Below, piece after piece: positions 60,505 through 64,000 of a stretch of DNA of 64,000 nucleotides. This DNA comes from Limonium bicolor. Taxonomy: Eukaryota; Streptophyta; Magnoliopsida; Caryophyllales; Plumbaginaceae. A program made the position numbers and the translations under genes. Positions within the stretch are counted from its first letter, which is position 1. Every line of letters starts with the position of its first letter. The stretch lies in the NCBI GenBank assembly GCA_023374045.1, contig CM041776.1, positions 478,753,375 to 478,817,374 on the forward strand, read 5' to 3'. Below the pieces are notes generated by a model. That model had not been told where the DNA came from, ran no database searches, and worked only from the letters and a program-made list of their open reading frames with translations.

Positions 60505-63500
60505 GTTGTGGACTCGGTACCGAAGGTAACCTGAGCATCCTCACCGAAGAACAAGCCGGCAAGAGCGGCACCATTCTAACGGGAACCTTCCCAGTAAACG
60601 GCATCGAAGCCTCAGTATTATTCGACTCCGGCGCCTCTCACACCTTCATATCGCCATCTCTTGCGAAGAAGTTGGGGCTAGATGCGGATGAGCTACCGAA
60701 CTTCTTGGTTACTCTCCCATCGAAGGAGCGGGTACAGTGTACCAAGTATTACAAATCAGCCACCATTCAAATCAAAGGTGAAGCGTTTCCCATTTCCTTC
60801 ATTGAATTCAACGGATTGGGATTCGACTTAATATTGGAATGAACTGGTTGGAGCGGCACAAGGGGAGAATCCTATGCGCCGAGCACCGATTGCTGCTCAA
60901 GAGTCCATCTGGGGTCACTGTTTCATACCGCCAGAGACCGAGAGAGCCTTCAACTACAGTCATCTCCGCCATGGCAATGTATCGGGAGCTCAGAAAAGGG
61001 CATGAAGTGTATTTATGTCACGTGCAAGACCTGGAGAGAGATCCAGAGTTCAGTGACGAGGTAGCAGTAGTCTCAGAATTCCCTGATGTATTTCCGAAAG
61101 AGCTACCTGGTATGCCACCACAGAGGGCGGTAGAATTTGAAATCGACCTTGTACCGGGTACTGGTCCCATTGCTAGGGCACCATACCGTATGGCACCGGC
61201 AGAAATGGCAGAACTCAAAGAACAGCTACATGATCTTCTCGACAAAGGGTTTATACGCCCGAGCGTATCACCCTGGGGAGCACCGGTCCTCTTCGTGAAG
61301 AAGAAGGACGGTAGTCTCCGCCTCTGCATCGACTACCGCGAATTGAATGCGGTCACTGTAAAGAACAAGTCCATTGCCACGCATCGACGACCTGTTCGAT
61401 CAGTTGAAGGGAGCATCCGTCTTTTCTAAGATTGATCTCCGATCCGGTTACCACCAAATTGCTATCAAAGAGCAAGACATTCAGAAAACAGCATTCCGAA
61501 CAAGATATGGCCACTACGAATTCACGGTGATGCCATTCGGTTTGTCTAATGCACCAGCCAAATTCATGGACCTAATGAATCGGTTATTCAGTGATCAGCT
61601 GGACACTTCAGTAGTAGTATTCATTGACGACATTCTTGTGTATTCGAAGTCACCAGAAGAGCATGAAAACCATTTGAGAAGAGTACTTGAGACACTGCGC
61701 GAGAACCAGCTGTATGCGAAGTTCTCCAAATGCGAGTTTTGGCTAGATCAGGTATCATTCCTCGGTCATGTCATCTCGAGCGCGGGCATTTCAGTAGATC
61801 CATCCAAAATCGAAGCAGTGCGATCATGGCCTAGACCTAAGACTGTTACCGACATCCGGAGCTTTCTTGGTTTAGCCGGTTATTACCGGAGGTTTGTAAA
61901 GGACTTCTCAAAAGTCGCTAAGCCCATGACGTCATTGATGAAGAAAGATGCACCCTTTGTATGGACAAAGGAGTGCGAGGTATCCTTCCAGAAATTAAAA
62001 GACTCATTGACCTCAGCGCCAATTCTCACACTTCCAGAGGGCACAGAGGGATTTGAGGTGTATTGTGATGCATCGGGCAAGGGCATGGGATGCGTACTCA
62101 TGCAGCATGGCAAGGTAGTAGCCTATGCTTCTCGCCAGCTGAAAAAGCATGAGGAGAATTACCCGACACATGATCTAGAGTTAGGAGCCATTGTCTTCGC
62201 CTTGAAGATATGGCGACACTATCTCTATGGGGTAAGCATCACCATCTACTCCGACCACAAAAGTTTACAGTACGTATTCACCCAGAAAGAATTGAACCTA
62301 AGGCAGAGGAGGTGGATGGAGTTCCTCTCGGATTACGACATCAACCTCCAGTATAAAGAAGGGAAGGCAAACGTAGTAGCCGACGCCCTGAGTCGTCGAG
62401 CACACTCGCTCCATTCGCTACTCGCTTCTTCTAGCTTGGTTGACGAGGTGCGAGACGCTCAGTTGAGCGACCCTTACTTCACAGAGATCAGACAGAAAAT
62501 CACAGATGGTACCTTCGAGCGCCGAAAGTACGACTTCAAACTGCATGAAGATGGTCTGATCCGTTTGAATGGCAGATTATGCGTCCCCCGAAGCAATGCT
62601 GAGCTAAGGGATCGCATTCTGCGAGAGTCACATTGTTCGACATTGCATGTCCATCCGGGAGCCTCTAAAATGTACAAAGACATGAAGAGGTACTTCTGGT
62701 GGTCAGGATGAAGTCAGACGTGACTGAGTATGTTCTGAGGTGTCTCACATGCCAGAAGGTGAAGTTCGAGCACCGAAGACCGGGAGGAATGGTGCAATCC
62801 ATGCCCATTCCGGAGTGGAAATTCCACGACATCTCCATGGATTTTGTTGTTGGACTCCCACCTGCTAGGGGAGGACTCAACATGATCTGGGTAGTAGTCG
62901 ATCGCCTCACCAAGGTTGCCCGATTCATACCGATGAAGGACACCTGGAAGGTGGCGAAGCTCGCAGAGCTATTCGACAAGGAGATCATCCGACACCACGG
63001 AGTCCCAAAAACCATTGTATCTGACCGCGACACCAGATTTCTTTCGAGATACTGGAGAGCGACACGGGAAGCGCTTGGTACTGAGTTGAAGCTTAGCACC
63101 GCCTTCCATCCACAGACCGACGGTCAGACAGAAAGGACCATCCAAACACTAGAGGATATGCTAAGGGCATGTGCCTTAGACTTCCAGGGGAGCTGGATTG
63201 AGAAGCTTCATCTTATCGAGTTTTCGTATAACAATAGCTACCATGCTTCGATTAAGATGTCGCCATTCCAAGCTTTGTATGGTAGACCTTGCCGTACCCC
63301 GTTGTGTTGGGATGAGTCAAGCGAAGCGGTCATCATAGGACCGGAGTATTTGGAACAAGTACAAGCTGAGGTACAACAAATCCGAGCCAATATGAAGGCA
63401 GCCCAAGATAGACAGAAATCCTATGCGGATGTGCGACGACGCGACCTTGAGTTCGCCGTGGGCGACCAAGTGTTCTTGCGTGTCTCACCTATGAAGGGTG

Positions 63501-63880
63501 TCTTTCGATTTGGCCAGAAGGGCAAACTGAGCCCGAAATTTGTAGGCCCGTATGCCATTACCGAGAGGATTGGAGCCGTAGCTTATAGGCTAGCATTGCC
63601 TGAAGAATTGGGGCGTGTTCATGATGTCTTTCATGTATCACAACTCAAGAAATACATAGCCGATCCCTCTCATGTATTAGAACCCGAACATCTATCCCTA
63701 GAGCCGACGATGAGATATGTCGAGACTCCACTGCGAATCCTTGATACCAAGACAAGAGACACTCGCCATAAATCTGTACGAATGGTGAAGGTCTTGTGGT
63801 CTAACCACGATGTCGAGGAAGCGACTTGGGAATTAGAGGACGCCATGAAGGCGAAGTACCCGAATTTATTTGTAGACTAG
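60505..63880 (+). pseudogene. E6 pol: protease, RT, RNase H, integrase, chromodomain (few frameshifts)
   Basis: The exon follows the acceptor at 60504. Protease: VLFDSGASHTFIS, with a one-base deletion at about 60833. 60839-61429 carries MNWLERHKG through [23 protein letters not shown] two-base deletion near 61370 shifts into 61374-62711: RT with FIDD, RNase [10 protein letters not shown] and VVADALSRR, and the integrase zinc site. A missing G near 62706 (WWSG/MK) shifts into 62699-63880: integrase core with Asp48, Asp109 and Glu145 (D...D-35-E; MDFVVG, VSDRDTRF, DGQTE), the C-terminal domain, and a chromodomain-like tail (VKVLWSNHDVEEATWELED) that would direct integration into heterochromatin. 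Only three small lesions over 3.4 kb. Clade call Tekay/Del from the tail and long LTRs. Confidence 0.92.
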
Positions 63881-63907
63881 ATGTCTAGTATCCGTATAGC
63901 ACGGAGG

Positions 63908-63942
63908 GTACGGGGCGTACCCCTTTTAAGGGGGGTAGAGCC
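63908..63942 (+). other. E6 upstream polypurine tract
   Basis: GGGGCGTACCCC followed by TTTTAAGGGGGGTAGAGC, 28 bp after the pol stop; equivalent to 52749-52784. Confidence 0.65.
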
Positions 63943-64000
63943 TTTTGCTTTTGCATTGCTTCGGGTTAGCATTGCGTAGTAGTATGTATTGTAATTGTAT
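63943..64000 (+). other. Start of E6 3' untranslated region
   Basis: Matches E2 at about 21294-21345 (TTGCTTCGGGTTAGCATTGCG block). The remainder and the 3' LTR are outside the window. Confidence 0.7.

Larger units (their letters stand above)
53855..64000 (+). mobile_element. E6: AlkB-carrying chromovirus (Tekay-like), 3' end outside window
   Basis: 5' LTR 53855-57845, PBS 57851, gag 58072-59436, AlkB exon 59625-60362, pol exon 60505-63880, then the first polypurine tract. Gene order and splice sites equal E5. The coding sequence is broken by a limited number of small indels, so it may be recently active. E2 shares its LTR ends and 3' sequence. Confidence 0.93.

Overview
This window is gene-poor plant heterochromatin, most likely from a eudicot with a large genome. 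I found no host gene, tRNA or rRNA gene. Nearly all of the 64 kb is nested Ty3/gypsy LTR retrotransposons. Five of the LTR families share the termini TGAAATACCCC...GGGTGTTACA. Where an internal region is visible, it has an initiator-tRNA-Met-type primer binding site (TGGTATCAGAGC). Where pol is visible, it ends in a chromodomain-like tail, which points to chromoviruses, probably the Tekay/Del clade. One element is Athila-like. The species cannot be named from this sequence.

Layout. 1-29556 is E1 (minus strand), a gag-only element with LTRs of about 5.4 kb. Its 5' LTR is split by E2 (11564-25792, plus, TSD CTCCA), a 14.2 kb element with 4.1 kb LTRs and a 6 kb internal region without recognisable genes (LARD-like). 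29557-31754 is a partial LTR that E1 interrupted. That LTR in turn broke the pol of E3, an Athila-like element (31755-37088, minus). 37337-41165 is a solo LTR with TSD ATATA. 41410-42583 holds two LTR fragments. E5 (42584-53708, plus) has gag, an AlkB-type dioxygenase, and pol with chromodomain; its 3' LTR is interrupted at 53708. 53709-53854 is the head of another LTR, interrupted by E6 (53855 to beyond the window, plus), which has the same gene order as E5.

Main discovery. Both coding chromoviruses, E5 and E6, carry a 2-oxoglutarate/Fe(II) AlkB-family domain between the Gag zinc knuckles and the protease. By remembered similarity it is closest to plant ALKBH1. The HxD...H iron ligands and the RxNxTxR 2OG-binding motif are present in both copies. 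The domain lies inside what reads as an intron of gag-pol. One donor after gag can join in the same phase either to an AlkB exon that has its own stop codon, or to the protease exon. Alternative splicing could therefore give Gag-AlkB or Gag-Pro-Pol. I infer that the element may use its own nucleic-acid demethylase on its RNA or DNA, while splice choice sets the Gag:Pol ratio.

Other structure. Four elements have a near-perfect hairpin that contains the primer binding site, and each has a second polypurine tract well upstream of the LTR. Most LTRs hold about 70 bp tandem palindromic units followed by an A-rich tract; the core of the unit changes between families while its architecture stays. 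E2 looks like a pol-less relative of E6. E1 and E2 share part of a non-coding core. Many small indels, some in homopolymers, break the ORFs; these may be decay or long-read consensus errors.
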